Shown one piece after another: positions 27,401 to 40,100 of a stretch of DNA of 64,000 nt (positions within the stretch are counted from its first letter, which is position 1; every line of letters begins with the position of its first letter). This DNA comes from Eumeta japonica (Eukaryota > Arthropoda > Insecta > Lepidoptera > Psychidae). A program made the position numbers and the translations under genes. The notes under the pieces are model-generated. The model was not told the DNA's origin. It saw only the letters and a list, made by a program, of their open reading frames with translations, and ran no database searches. The stretch is from positions 62,001-126,000 of the forward strand of contig BGZK01000085.1 in the NCBI GenBank assembly GCA_005406025.1, read 5' to 3'.

Positions 27401-30400
27401 ATACATCGACTAAGGTTCCTTCAACCAACTGTCTGATATCTATTTCATGTTCAGGGTCGGCACAAGCGCAACGCGACGTTCCCCGGAGGGCAGACGGCCA
27501 GCCTGCTGCAATCCGCCACCGCCAGGAGTAAGACCTTTATACAATCCTAAACTAATATCTATGTAATGATATATAATGACAATTAGAACGCATAGAGTGT
27601 ATTATTGCTATATGCTAACAATCAAATAATGATGTCGTGCATTGTACTCTGATAATGTTGCCGTTGTCTCGGATTTTAATTTCACGCCATTTCTGAGGCA
27701 TGACCTTTTACAAATTTCAAATCGAGGGACTTGGCCCTCAAGTTCAGCCCACACTGACCCAGCCCAGGATAGGAGCTGTCTATGAGGTCATTATTAACAC
27801 GATGAAAACGTCCGGACCCAAGGACTTACTTTACTCTGAGAGGCACCGAGCGAGTAATTCAATTGGACTTAAGTTAATAACTCATTATTAAGTAATACAC
27901 CCATATTCAGGATTCGAACCGTTGGTTCAAAGGCAAAACTCTTAACTACTGAGCCATTTCTATTACTGAGCTCTTAACTACTTAAGCTTTAATTACGCTA
28001 TGTTATATTGGTGAAATATAGTACAAATTATAACAATATGGCGTGTGATGGTACATACGTCATAAGGGAGCGATGTCAGGCACGCATTACACGTTAGATA
28101 TTCACTTTTTTCCCAATCTACTCGCGTTAAAATCTTTCACCGAAAAAGTTAAAAATGCATATATACTTCTGCAGAGCTAGACAAGGGGCTTTCTATTGTC
28201 GTAAACTCTCGTAGAATAGGAAACTAAATGTACGAGATTGACGTTAGCTACCGAAATTTCAAACGTCAATAACGTCAATCCAATACTTTATCTTTCGATT
28301 CGACGAGCGTTTACGACAACAGAAGGCCACTTGTCTAGCCCTGCTGTTAAAAAAGCTGTATATTTCTGTACTTTGGATAAAGTAAATAGTACAGATCCTA
28401 AATTGACACGATCAAAAAGAGCATTACATCGACCTTCCAGAGTACTCGGCGGACGCGACCACGCTGCGGGAGGTGTCGGAGCGGCCGCGGTACGGCGCGT
28501 GCCGGGCCGGCGCCGGAGCCGCCACCACGTGGCCGGGCCCGCGCGTGCAGCCGCCGCAGAGGGAGATCGCCACGCTCACTGCGCCGGCGCCCATCGATAC
28601 CAAAGGTTATTTTGTCAGCCTATTACGGTCTGTTGTGATCGAAAAATGTGTATTATTTAGGCCTTTTCGTCGATTTGTAAACTGCGCACGTGCTTTCATC
28701 TCTGCGTGTCGACGTGGGGCAACAGAATTCGATATAATTTATTTTACTCTTACCAAATATCTTTCGAATTGTAAATTTACGTGCTGTCGTTGCGCAATAT
28801 CATTATTAACTATCATACGTACGACTAATGTTATGTCATGTACAAGCATTCTCCTATACAGAGTAATGGACGTACGGTGACACCGATTTAAATCAAACAT
28901 AGGATTTCACTTACAAACAAGCTTCTCTGTGTTGATTCGAGTAAGAACACAGACGGACGGTAGCGTCATCGATATATATATCAATAGAAAAACGTAAGAA
29001 AAGTCTCAGATTGTCATCGACACTGATATTGACGTAAAGAATAGTATCGAAATAGAAATAGAACGAAGAAGCGGGACCGGAAACAAACATCACTAAACTT
29101 TAATTTGAGCACAGCGAAGCTGGTGCACGACTACTAATGCATATTAATATTAAAAATACAAAAGTATCTTTCGATTTGTTTGCCTGTCTCTTGCATTTTG
29201 CACGGCTAAGTCACTAGAGTCATTTTAATGAAATACGATATAAAGATAACTTGTACTCTAGCAAAGAACGTAGGTTAATTTTTGTTTGTGTATCTGTCTT
29301 AATGTCTGTCGATTGTCTTTTTATGGTTGAACAATTGATAAGCTAATTTTTATAAAATTTGGTATGTCCTCGTACTTAACAATGATACAAATCCATTTTA
29401 GAAAAATTCCTAATTAGAGCACATAGTCGCATAAAATATAGATCACTATATGTTGTCTGTGATGATTAACAATGATTAAGAAGAAGATAGGAAGGAGGGA
29501 GAAGGTGGTATTGAGGGAAAGGATGAGGGGAGATACAAACAAGAGTAGGAGAAAAAGTAAGAGAGTGCGTAGGAATGAGAAAGACACAACCAAGAGTAGG
29601 ACCAAAATAGATATCAGTGATGCGATCAGAATCAGGTTTAAAACTGCACTCTTTAATAATGAGCAAAATCTCTATCAACATTCTCTAATCACACGGGCGA
29701 AAATTGAAGTAAAAGCTAGTATTATGTATAATATATTTATCTACGTTTTTGCGGTGTGCGGCCGTGGCGCCGGCGCCGATGAATCAAGTGGCCGAGACAA
29801 TGTTTTGCTTACGCTCGACGTTTACTGTCAACGACGCTTGTGCCGCTTAAGGTCGCGGTGAATTGTAGTTACGCATGATTATTTTTCTATGTATTGCTAT
29901 TTTCCTTAATACGTCATACCTTTAAATTCACTCCTCATCTACTAAATTTTTTAATTGCAATTTCTACATAGGTCATAAAAATGTCGAAGTTACGACCAAG
30001 CGGTTTTGAAGTTAACGGTAGTTATTGAATCTATAGTTATATGTATAAGAATAAACTATGGTTTTTATTTGTTTGTTTGTGTTTGTTTGCGGCTTCTTTT
30101 TGACATATGACACGTTCGAATCCTGTTTAATGAGTAGCTGAGACGATATCTTGTTTTAGACTCTGTGATGGTACGTAGCCACTCGTTAAAAATATATAGC
30201 CATGTATTTCATCGAACCGTGGTGGAGGACTACTCAGATTGTTGGAATGGAGTAACTTTAGTGTCAGTTTAAGTGTAAACAGACAAATAGGTGATGCGAC
30301 GATAGAAAATTAAGAGCTACACGAGGAATAATTCCCGTCACCTGCTAATTTATACAATTTATACAAATACCGTTTTTTTTTATAATTTTTCAAATAATTT

Positions 30401-31077
30401 ATACAAATGCCGCCAATAGACGTTAGTCACGTATAAACACCAACGGTTTTGTAATTGCTAGAGATCATTTTTTTTTCTCTTCGGCGTAATATAAGTACAA
30501 TAATATATTGCAAAATACCATGACAAGTAGAAATTATTTCTTCATTACTTGGGCAATTATTTATATTCAGTATGCACTACGGCGGCGACTTACCTCAGCC
30601 AGCTAAGTCAACACGCGTAAACCAAATACAAATTAGTATTCAGCGCGACTCCCGCGCATCGCACGCACCGACGGCAGCGTGGGAGCTGGGTATATATTAC
30701 GGGGCTACCGTTTGTCACATCATGACTTGTGCTTGATCGTATGTCATCCTTTCATAATATATATCTGTACTCTCAGTCACCCGCCCTCTGGGCTTGAAGT
30801 TGTAGGTTACGAAAGTAAATCCAAAATAAAACTACATATGTTCATTGTGTCACAGGCATACATATGTGTACTATATATCTAACCGGTAGATTCAGAGCGT
30901 ATTGGCTGTGACAGACGGACAGACAGGCAGACAGACCCATCGCGAGTGATTCTAAAGTGGTGGAGGGTGTATTGAATTAAAAAAACGGACAGCATAAAAT
31001 CATCTACAAACGATTGCGCGTCGAGTCGTGTCCCATATCGATCGATGTGTTCGAATACAAGTTGTTTGCATCATATG

Positions 31078-31123
<46 letters not shown>

Positions 31124-34100
31124 CGTGCGTGCGTATATGTAGATTAGAACGTAATCTGTAAGTTAAAGATGTTACAGATTTTATATACTTAAATATTTTT
31201 TCTTTTAAGCAATCACCGACCGTACTAAAAGCATCGTAGTAGAAATGAATCCTTTGATGATTGCCAGGAGTTCTATCGTCTAGAAATCTTACCTGTGTAC
31301 TGAAAAAAATGCATTAGTTATTATTAATATACAGGCGTTTTAGCGGGTTTGACCGCAAATAAGGCGTCTGTACACAGTAATAAAACTGTAATAAAATTAC
31401 TTCTTAAGCGTTTTCTAAAGGAAAAGAAATTCCCTTTAAAAATAGATACTCAATAGCATAACCCGTTTGAATTCTCCTCAAATTCGTATTGTAATTTTGA
31501 AAGGTTGCGGTTTAGCTATCCGATTCGATTACGAAGATTTTAGGTTCCACGGTCAAAGCTATAGCTTATACTGTATTTTGTGAAATTGATGTAGTTCTGT
31601 AAGGGACGTTTAATTATAAATGCCTGTAGGACAAATCAACAATGATAATTTTCATAATTTAAATATTTCAATATTAACTAATATAATAAATAATTTAATA
31701 TAGACGCCTGTATATGACGTTGTTTTAACGTGGCATTAGAATCATCGAGAACGTTACGTAAACAATATCCTGATTGCCACGTTTGATGTTGACGCCCTCG
31801 TTTCGTCAATGACATCCCCGTTATAAAATATTAAAAGACACTATTCTTTAAGCTTAATTTTAATACAAATATACATAGTTAGGTTGAAAGATGAGACATG
31901 TTATTAAGTACAGTAAAACTTGAGTGGGAGTGAGTTTTATATTCTATAATATACTGAGATGTGATTGTATATTATAAGGAATAAGGAAATATAAAAACAA
32001 TAAACTTTCAATTATATATGTCATTAAAGTTGTGCATACATTTTTCCATTTGAAAATACTTCTTGTCTATGGAATAAAACAGTAGAGAGTCCAAAACTGG
32101 ACATTTACATTGATTTAATGATTACAGGAATAAAGCAGAATGTTAAATTCTCTCCAAATTTTAAATCACATAGTTTTAGGACCAACAAAATTTATATTAT
32201 TTTACATGTGACAAAATTGACAAAAGTATTGTACAAGATATTCCTGTAAAAATGCACAAGAATGTACAAGTCACGTGAACCACGAGAGTGCAAGGCTATA
32301 TGCATATGAAATGTGAAACGACCTATACGTATACGATAACAGTAAGTAGATCAGATATTAATTGGCTAAGTACTGTAAGCTCTCGTCGAATATATTAATC
32401 GACAAAACAAATAAGACTGGGCGTGTGGTCGTAGGCCTTGGACCTGCGCCGGCGCAGATGTTTCAATTATTCACCCTCGCGAAGACGCATCGCCAGCTAC
32501 GCCGCTCTTGATAATACATTTATACATTCCGTCATTAACTTGAAAAGTGCCGACTTTAAAACGATGGCGTAGGCCGATCCGGTTATGCGATCTGATAAGA
32601 TTATGATCGTGTTCAACATTTAACTGCCTTTAAGTAGTTTAATATAACAACATTGTAATAAATGACACTTCCATACCATAGACTATGTTGTTCATAATAT
32701 AATTTCATTTAAAAATGTAACAGTACAAGTTAAGATAATCAAATTGTAAGCTTCTCTCTCACGGTAGTTATGGTTAAGTCGTCGATTATTTAAACCTAAG
32801 CCTTTGATCAAATGTTTTTTCAAGAAATTAGAATAGAAACAAATGGTTTTCATGAGATTGCTTGAATATTGATTGCGTGAAAAGACCGATTCTGCTCGTT
32901 GGACAATCCAATATTCCCAAAAGAACAGATTTAACCTTAACGGTTCACGTGAAAATTGTTCATTTTCAAAACAACACGTGCGAAACTTTTACAGCATATA
33001 GGATGATAGCACTAACACCCCGCGTTCTATGTAAAAGTTTTAACTTATTTTATTAAATTACATCATTAATTACGCGTGCTCTTTTTAATTAGAATGTTTT
33101 TTAAGATTCCGTAACTAAAATGGCAAAAATGGAACCTTCATGCTTTCGTCATATCTGACCGTGTGTCCGTAAGTCACAGGCATTTTACTCAAAAACGTAT
33201 GGGTGTCTTGTATAAGCCGCTACTTAATTTAGCAGTTAAATGACAAAAATAAATATTTCTAGTCGAGAGAGGAGGCACCTTATATATGTGTGATGTCAAA
33301 ATGAAACAACACGAGAAAATTTTTTTTCAGCAAACATCAACATTCGGACACATTTCGACAGTTCTTTTAAAACACTTTAAAGTTTCTAAGCAATTTTCTT
33401 TGATTAAGTGAACATTTTCGGAAATTATCACTCCGAAAGTAGTATAAATTGTGTCTTCCTTTATCTTTTAAACTGTATGTCGAAAAACTGCGCTTTTCAA
33501 CAAAAGGACTTAATCCATGAAAATACGCTCTTTTGCTGGTGCACTTTTTCACGACGTATTTTTACATTTTCATACTGTAATAAGTGTTTTAACGCACTTA
33601 GTGTTTAATATACAATTATGCATTTAGGTGAATACGTCAATATAATAATTTCTCTTTCACCGCTTTTGTTTTCGCCTATTCCTTCTTTGCCTTAGTGCAG
33701 GGCATTGTTCGATTAGCCTTTGATAAATATTGCGGAGTTGTATACAGCTATCCGTTTGCGAAACATTCAATTTAATGTGATAATTTTTGTTAAAGGTGAG
33801 TATCCCGCCTGTCCTAACTTGAAAAATCTGAAAAAAAATAGGTGGTAAATTTGAAAGTGAAACCATCACGGCTAAATCAGCACTGTTAATTTAAAAGTAA
33901 TAGTCGACAATCCTACTTGTTTATCTAGTTATAGACGACGAAAGTGCTTATACCTGCTGTGTGCAGGAAACTTAAAAAAAAAGGAAAAAAATTAGTTTTT
34001 TTCATTTGTAGTGCATTTCTTTGTAGAAACGGCTAAGGAACCCTACAATGAGCATGGTCCGACACGCTCTTGGTCGGTTATTTTAATTTTTGTGCATTTA

Positions 34101-37100
34101 ACTTAAAAACTTGTAAGATACGAAGCATTTTTACAAGAATGTCGATAAATAAATAAATGGCAAACTTCAATAAATAACATTGAGAAACGCGATGTACACA
34201 ACGGTCATTTAAAATATGTTGACCCCCACTGCGCGTGCGCTGCGGTCCAACATAAAGCTCTGCATAGATACTTAACGAATAATGTGACATCTCAACCTTT
34301 GAAACCTTTTTCTAGTTTATCATAAAAAGACTGCTTCTCGTCATAAGAATTAAATTCTAATGACAAGAAAGAATATATTAAATCGTCTTACGATAAGAGC
34401 GTTTTTTTCGACGGCCAGGACCGCTCGTACATGGGAAGGTAGTAGTATTTTTTTTCTGCCAAAAAAAAAAGTTAACATAATAAACGGTATTATTATAATG
34501 AATACTTTTAAAAATATATTTGCATGAACAATATATGAAAGCGAAAGCGCTTCATCGCGTGCTCGTTCGTATCAAAATGCGTCCTTCCGAGAACTGTTCG
34601 CAATTTCGCATAATTTTCGTTAACTATATTGTACGTGAGTAGATGTGATTAGGATTTCAAAGTTTCAAAACTAAATACCGAATTCATATTTAGGCATCGT
34701 AGAAAGGATGGACGAAAAATGAAGGATGAAGAATATCTTGGGCGAAATAATGGAATTTGTAGTAGTCACGGATGGATGACTTCAATTGCTATAGTAATGA
34801 TTACGTTTTTTTTTATAAATCGGAACACTGTATTTTCCCCAATGCCCTAAACGCAACCAAAGGATTTTTTAGAAAGGTCTTCCGATCGTCGGAAGCAGTC
34901 ATCGTCTTGGACGCAGACTCCAAGACTAAATAGGCCGCTGTTGGGCACCGGCCAGATTTATTTATACACAAAGAAGCACGAAATAACTAAAATATTTTTT
35001 AATACCGCTGCTTCGAGTGCCGGTGAGCGTCTAGTCCTCGGATGCTCATCTAAATATGAATAACCGAGCCTTATTAAACTCATCGCTTCTTAAAGTGCTG
35101 TGAGAGGGACTTGGTAAATCACGCCAGCCGTCAGTTTTATTTCGTTATTGGTCCGCTGTCATTATGGCCGTTTAAGCCATTAACATAATTATAGATATTC
35201 ATTATACTGCTCATTCCACTACAGAGCTCCAAGGGCATGCCCGGTATACGAGCGTACCACTGGTGAATAAGGATTGTTCCGGTTGTGTTAATATGTCGTT
35301 ACGTTATTACCGCTGCGTGATTAATGACGACATAATATGCAAATTTTAATTATATTATTTATTTATAAATTATGATATGGATTTTTAATATAATTCTTTC
35401 GGCGTCTTAATGAAAAAAAAAATTAAATTTATCTTTTATTTGGCTTCGTAGTTGTTTTTGAAAACACATCGGAAGTACTTATTGTCTGCTTCCTACCCGT
35501 CGCAAAAGGGAGATCTTATATTCTTACGCTAGAGTTTTTGTGTTGGTATATTTTATGCTACACATAACCTACCTTATGAAATTTAACTAATGCCATAAAT
35601 GTGTTTGTTGCTCTCTTGGATTGTTCTTTTTTCATACAGCAACGAATCGACGTGATTATTTAAATAAAAATTATTTATGGCTAAAATAGTTACAATAGTA
35701 GTGTCTTGTAGGACAGCAATTGTGATTGCATCTATAGGGGGTAAACTGTTGATAAATCGATCTGAATAAAATCATTTGTGGATTGTTAAATGTTGAAATG
35801 CATAATTTTTTTGATTTAATATAGCATGTATTTTGACGAAATAAATGCTTTTCATTTCGTCGAAATGCATGATTTTAATGGGATTCAATTTTAACGTGTA
35901 ATCCTTAAACAGATTTTAATCTCATTCCTTGTTTGCGCGCGTATATATGTCAATGCCGGCCTTTTTCCGATATGCGTCAATAACTATTAAATGGTGTCGT
36001 TGATTTGTAGTTCTAAGAAAAAAAAATGTATTTACAAACTTTTACAATTGGAGTATGGACTAGGATTTAGACAAATACATAGGATAATATTTTTTTTTAA
36101 TTTGTCCTTACAAAAATTTAAGTTTCTATTGTGTGAGGTGTTAATTCGCAGAAATTCATAATAGACACTTGCCTGCAACATGCATTAACATGCAGCATGC
36201 AACCCACCGTTGACCATCGAATCTGCCTCTACACTAAGAATCTCTGTCCAAAGAATTGAATATTGGTTCGAAAGTATTGACAGGTATCAAACACCTAAGA
36301 AAGTGTTTTGTTTTTTAATTATCCTATTCCGCTAATTGTTTGTTAATTTCTACGTATGTTTCGTGCCAACCAGGCACATCCTCAGGAGAGAGAAAAGTAA
36401 CAGCATTTCACTTAACGAGGTTATGTCCGCATTTATCGGTTGTTTATAACACTCAGTACGCCCTGGTGGATGTGGCTGTCTGCATTTTCCTGAGTATATG
36501 CCTGGTTGGCATGAAACGTACGTAGAATTAACAATATAACGATTAGCGGACTAAGATAATTAAAAAATTAACACTTGCTTAGGTGTTCGATATCTGTCGA
36601 TCTTCTCGAATCAATATTCAATACTTTGGATAGAGATTTGCAGTGGAGGGGCAGATTCGAGGGTCAGCGGTGGGTTATAGCCTTTATGTTAATACATGTT
36701 GCAGGTAGGCGTCAAAAACGTAGACTTTAAAAAGTTTGAATAGTTTAAAAAAATTGAATATTTTTAAACTAAGTTTTACAAAAATCTTACACCAATATTT
36801 CGCTAGCGTCGGTATCGAAAACAGACAAAAATTATCGAGATTTTATGGTTGAAATATCTACCTACTCAATTGATTTCGAATTGAACCCTTACGACGCAAA
36901 TCATATTTGCACTTGTCCGGTTTTTTCTATAATGTATTAGATAACCCTAATATAATCCCAGGTGCCAGAGTTAAGATTCCAACATTCTTAAATTTAGTTG
37001 TAAAAGGTACTCAAGTTCTTAGCTTTTAAGTCATCAGAACGACCTGTTTCTCTGGAGCACCCAAGTTTATCATCGTTCCAACCCTAACAAGTTATCTTAA

Positions 37101-40100
37101 GAACAAGTTACCTTAATGGAAACCACGTTGGCGTTTGTGTGACCGTATACCGTGTCACGTTGCAGTGTACACGGACCAGCCAGTGTCGTCGGCGTCGCCG
37201 CCCACCCGCGACAAGATCAACGGTGAGGAGAAGGCGCGCTCGCGCCGCCGCGACTGGACCGACGCGCCGCCGCCCGCCCCCGCCGCGACACAGCCCCACG
37301 ATGATGGTACCCGTGCCCTGTCGATCATTACATGTTTTTTGGTCCATCTGTCTTTAAAAGAAGAATAATATGGTTAACCGTTTCATATAGAAAATAAAAC
37401 CTTATACCTGTCCATTTGTAGTGTCGCCCGCGTGGAGATAAAATTGTTTCCATTATTTTCAATTTCAGTTTCCACTAATAATTCAAGTCACCAACTCATT
37501 AATCAAATACGTCACATTCGGACCATTCGGTCACCACCGCTCTTGTATAATTCAATAAATGTAATATAGTAAAATTATATTTTTATTAGATTTAAACGAA
37601 CCTTTTATGAACATTATTTCTATTTAATCCAGGTTTAATAACTACCAATCGATCATTAAAGAATAATTATCCTGTTCCATTTACCAATGAACAATTCGCG
37701 AGCTTTACTAAATTTCCAGCTATGCCGGTGGACATCAGATCGCCGTTGATGCAGCAGCCGTACGACGAACAGCTCCGGGATATCGCGGCGTCGCTGACGA
37801 GGCCGCGCTCCCGGCGCGCTCTGCCGGCGCTGGAGAGGCCGACGAGACTCCCGCCGCCGGACAGATTACCGGTAACCCATAAGACGAATAGACTTGTTTT
37901 GAGTCATAGTAGGTACACGAATTCTGTCATTGCAATAAATACATGTAAATAATTAACTCAGCATTATTTCTAGCGTAACATAAAAATCACTTAAATAATG
38001 GCACTCTTATATTAAAGCCGGTGGCGCCGTCTGTACTATACGATATGATATAATGTTGTAGATTGAGTTTTTCAATAGCCATACTCTTTCTCAGGCTCGT
38101 GGTTCCCCGGATGGCGGCGCGCCTATAGAAGAGGCCACATCCAGTTCCGCTAGCGAAGGTAGTGAAGCAGCTGATACGGGAGAAACGAATGATAACGGAG
38201 AAAGCGGTAGAGTCGAACTGCCAGCAGAGAGGTTACTTCACGCACGAGCTGGCTGGCTACAAAGGAGAGGCCCAGGAGGATGGTCACGGCATTGGTTCGT
38301 GTTACGTGGCGCCGCACTATTATACTTCCGAGATCCTCATGCTGAACACCGAGGCCTCATGGATGGTGTGATTGATTTAAGCGGTGTAGCTAGAGTTGTC
38401 GAACTTCCCACTTCTGCATCTACCAATGGCTATGCTTTTGAGACGGAGGTAATGAAACTTTCAATAACAATAACAAATTAATGTTTTGTGTTATCTTTAT
38501 ATGATTTCTAATTTACAGATCTGGGATGGCCGGCACATTATCTTATCAGCAGTAACAGCGGGCATACGAGCAAATTGGGTGTCTGCTATTCGGCGCACAG
38601 CTGGACTTCCAGATTCTGGTTCCCTGTCTCTGATGTTACGTGAAGACAACGCTGATCATGCTTCTGAGTCTTCGACCTCACCGATCACACCTATCACGCC
38701 TGCTACACCAAGATCAGGGCCGTTTTCATCCGACGAGGAATATAGAACAGCATCGGAAGGTGGTCGCCGTGATAGCGCTGATTGGGGTGATATGGCACCA
38801 CAGCCACCGCCCTCACCCATATTTAATCGCACGCCTATCTCTAAAGTCAAAGATAAAGTGCGCGCTCGAGGATGCCATCAAGCACTCAGCCGTACTGATG
38901 CTTCAAAAGGAGAATTCGACGAAATCGATTCTACAAAAGAAAAAGAACACATAACGGAAGAAATCGAAGAACAAGAAAAACCCACTGAACCTCGTAAACG
39001 AAGCTACACATCGACAATTGACAAACAGTCTATTGAAATCGACGACCTACGTAAACAATTACAACAGGCATTAAATGATGTAAATGCTGCTGAATGTGAG
39101 CTCGCAAGGCTGCGAAAAATTAAAGCCGAATCTGCTTTACGAGAAAAAAAGATGGAAGAACTAGTCGCTGTCCTTCACCAAAAAGAAGAACAACTTTGTG
39201 CTAGAACGAAAGAGGCAGAAAATTTGGACGCGATTAAAGAACTTTACGGTCAAGATAAAACTCTATGGGAAACTAAGTTAACAGAAACACAAAACTTCCT
39301 AAAAGAATCCACGGAGCATTGTGAACTTTTAACGCGACAACTTTCTTCAGCACAAGAGACGATTCAACAATTACAACGTGAATTAAGCGACTTAAACGAC
39401 AGGCTCCACAAGAGCGTGAAAGAAAACGACAAATTATATGTGAGAATCAGAGAATTAGAGGGAAAATTGACAGCAGAGTCACCCACCAAAGAAAAAAGGA
39501 AAACCATAGGTTCTTTGAGTGAACTAGCAAATATAAATCAAGATTTAAATTTTGATACGATCGAACGAAACAAACTTATTGAAGAATATATAGAACTTAG
39601 AGCGAGGTTTACAAAAGCGATTCAAGAAATTAATGCGATGAAAAAGGAACTTCGTGAATCACATAGTATGTACGATGAATTAGAAGTAACAAATCTAAAG
39701 TTAAGGAATGAGATGAAGCTAAGAGAACAATGCAGTAATTCAGAGATCGACTTGATGGCAGCTCGCATACTAGACTTGACCCAAAAACTAACCGCTTCCG
39801 ATAAACAAGTACGTAGCTTAAAACACAAAATTCAAAAAACCGAATCTAGAGAAAAACGAAGAAGTCTTTCTTTAAAGGGCCGAGAATCATTTACACTTAG
39901 CAAAGAGGTCGAAGAAAAACTTACAGAATTAGAAAACAAGCTAACGCTGTTGGAAACTGGAGAACCAGCACCTATAATAAATACCCCTACAAAAATTTTG
40001 ACGTCTACCAAAGAAAAATCAACGAAATCGGATAATACAATCGATGAAAAAAGAATGAAGAGATTAGCTGCACGACTCAGAAGAAAATCTCTTGATAGTG

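Larger units (their letters stand above)
18468..27454 (+). other. osp intron between exons 1 and 2
   Basis: About 9 kb. It carries a member of the GCCCGCGTGGA repeat family (about 18640-19720), a short MITE (21996-22165), a second repeat-family member in reverse orientation (about 25930-26300) and a purine/pyrimidine alternating GT-rich stretch (26699-26760). No further coding exon was recognised. Confidence 0.55.
28606..37165 (+). other. osp intron between exons 3 and 4
   Basis: About 8.6 kb. Contents: a purine-rich repeat-family member in reverse orientation (about 29280-29720), a (GT)n microsatellite (31082-31134) and a foldback element (36125-36712). No further coding exon was recognised. 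Long stretches (32-36 kb) are plain AT-rich sequence in which I see nothing definite. Confidence 0.55.

Noticed and set aside
27910..27957. tRNA gene on the - strand
   Set aside because: A and B boxes are present, but the cloverleaf arms do not close and a SINE body follows.
29472..29861. Lys/Arg-rich 129-codon frame
   Set aside because: It arises from the purine-rich tract of an interspersed repeat; its composition is not protein-like.
38486..38518. Start codon at 38486 for the large frame
   Set aside because: A good acceptor ends at 38518 and exon 6 supplies the first part of the PH domain in phase. The upstream in-frame residues are intronic.
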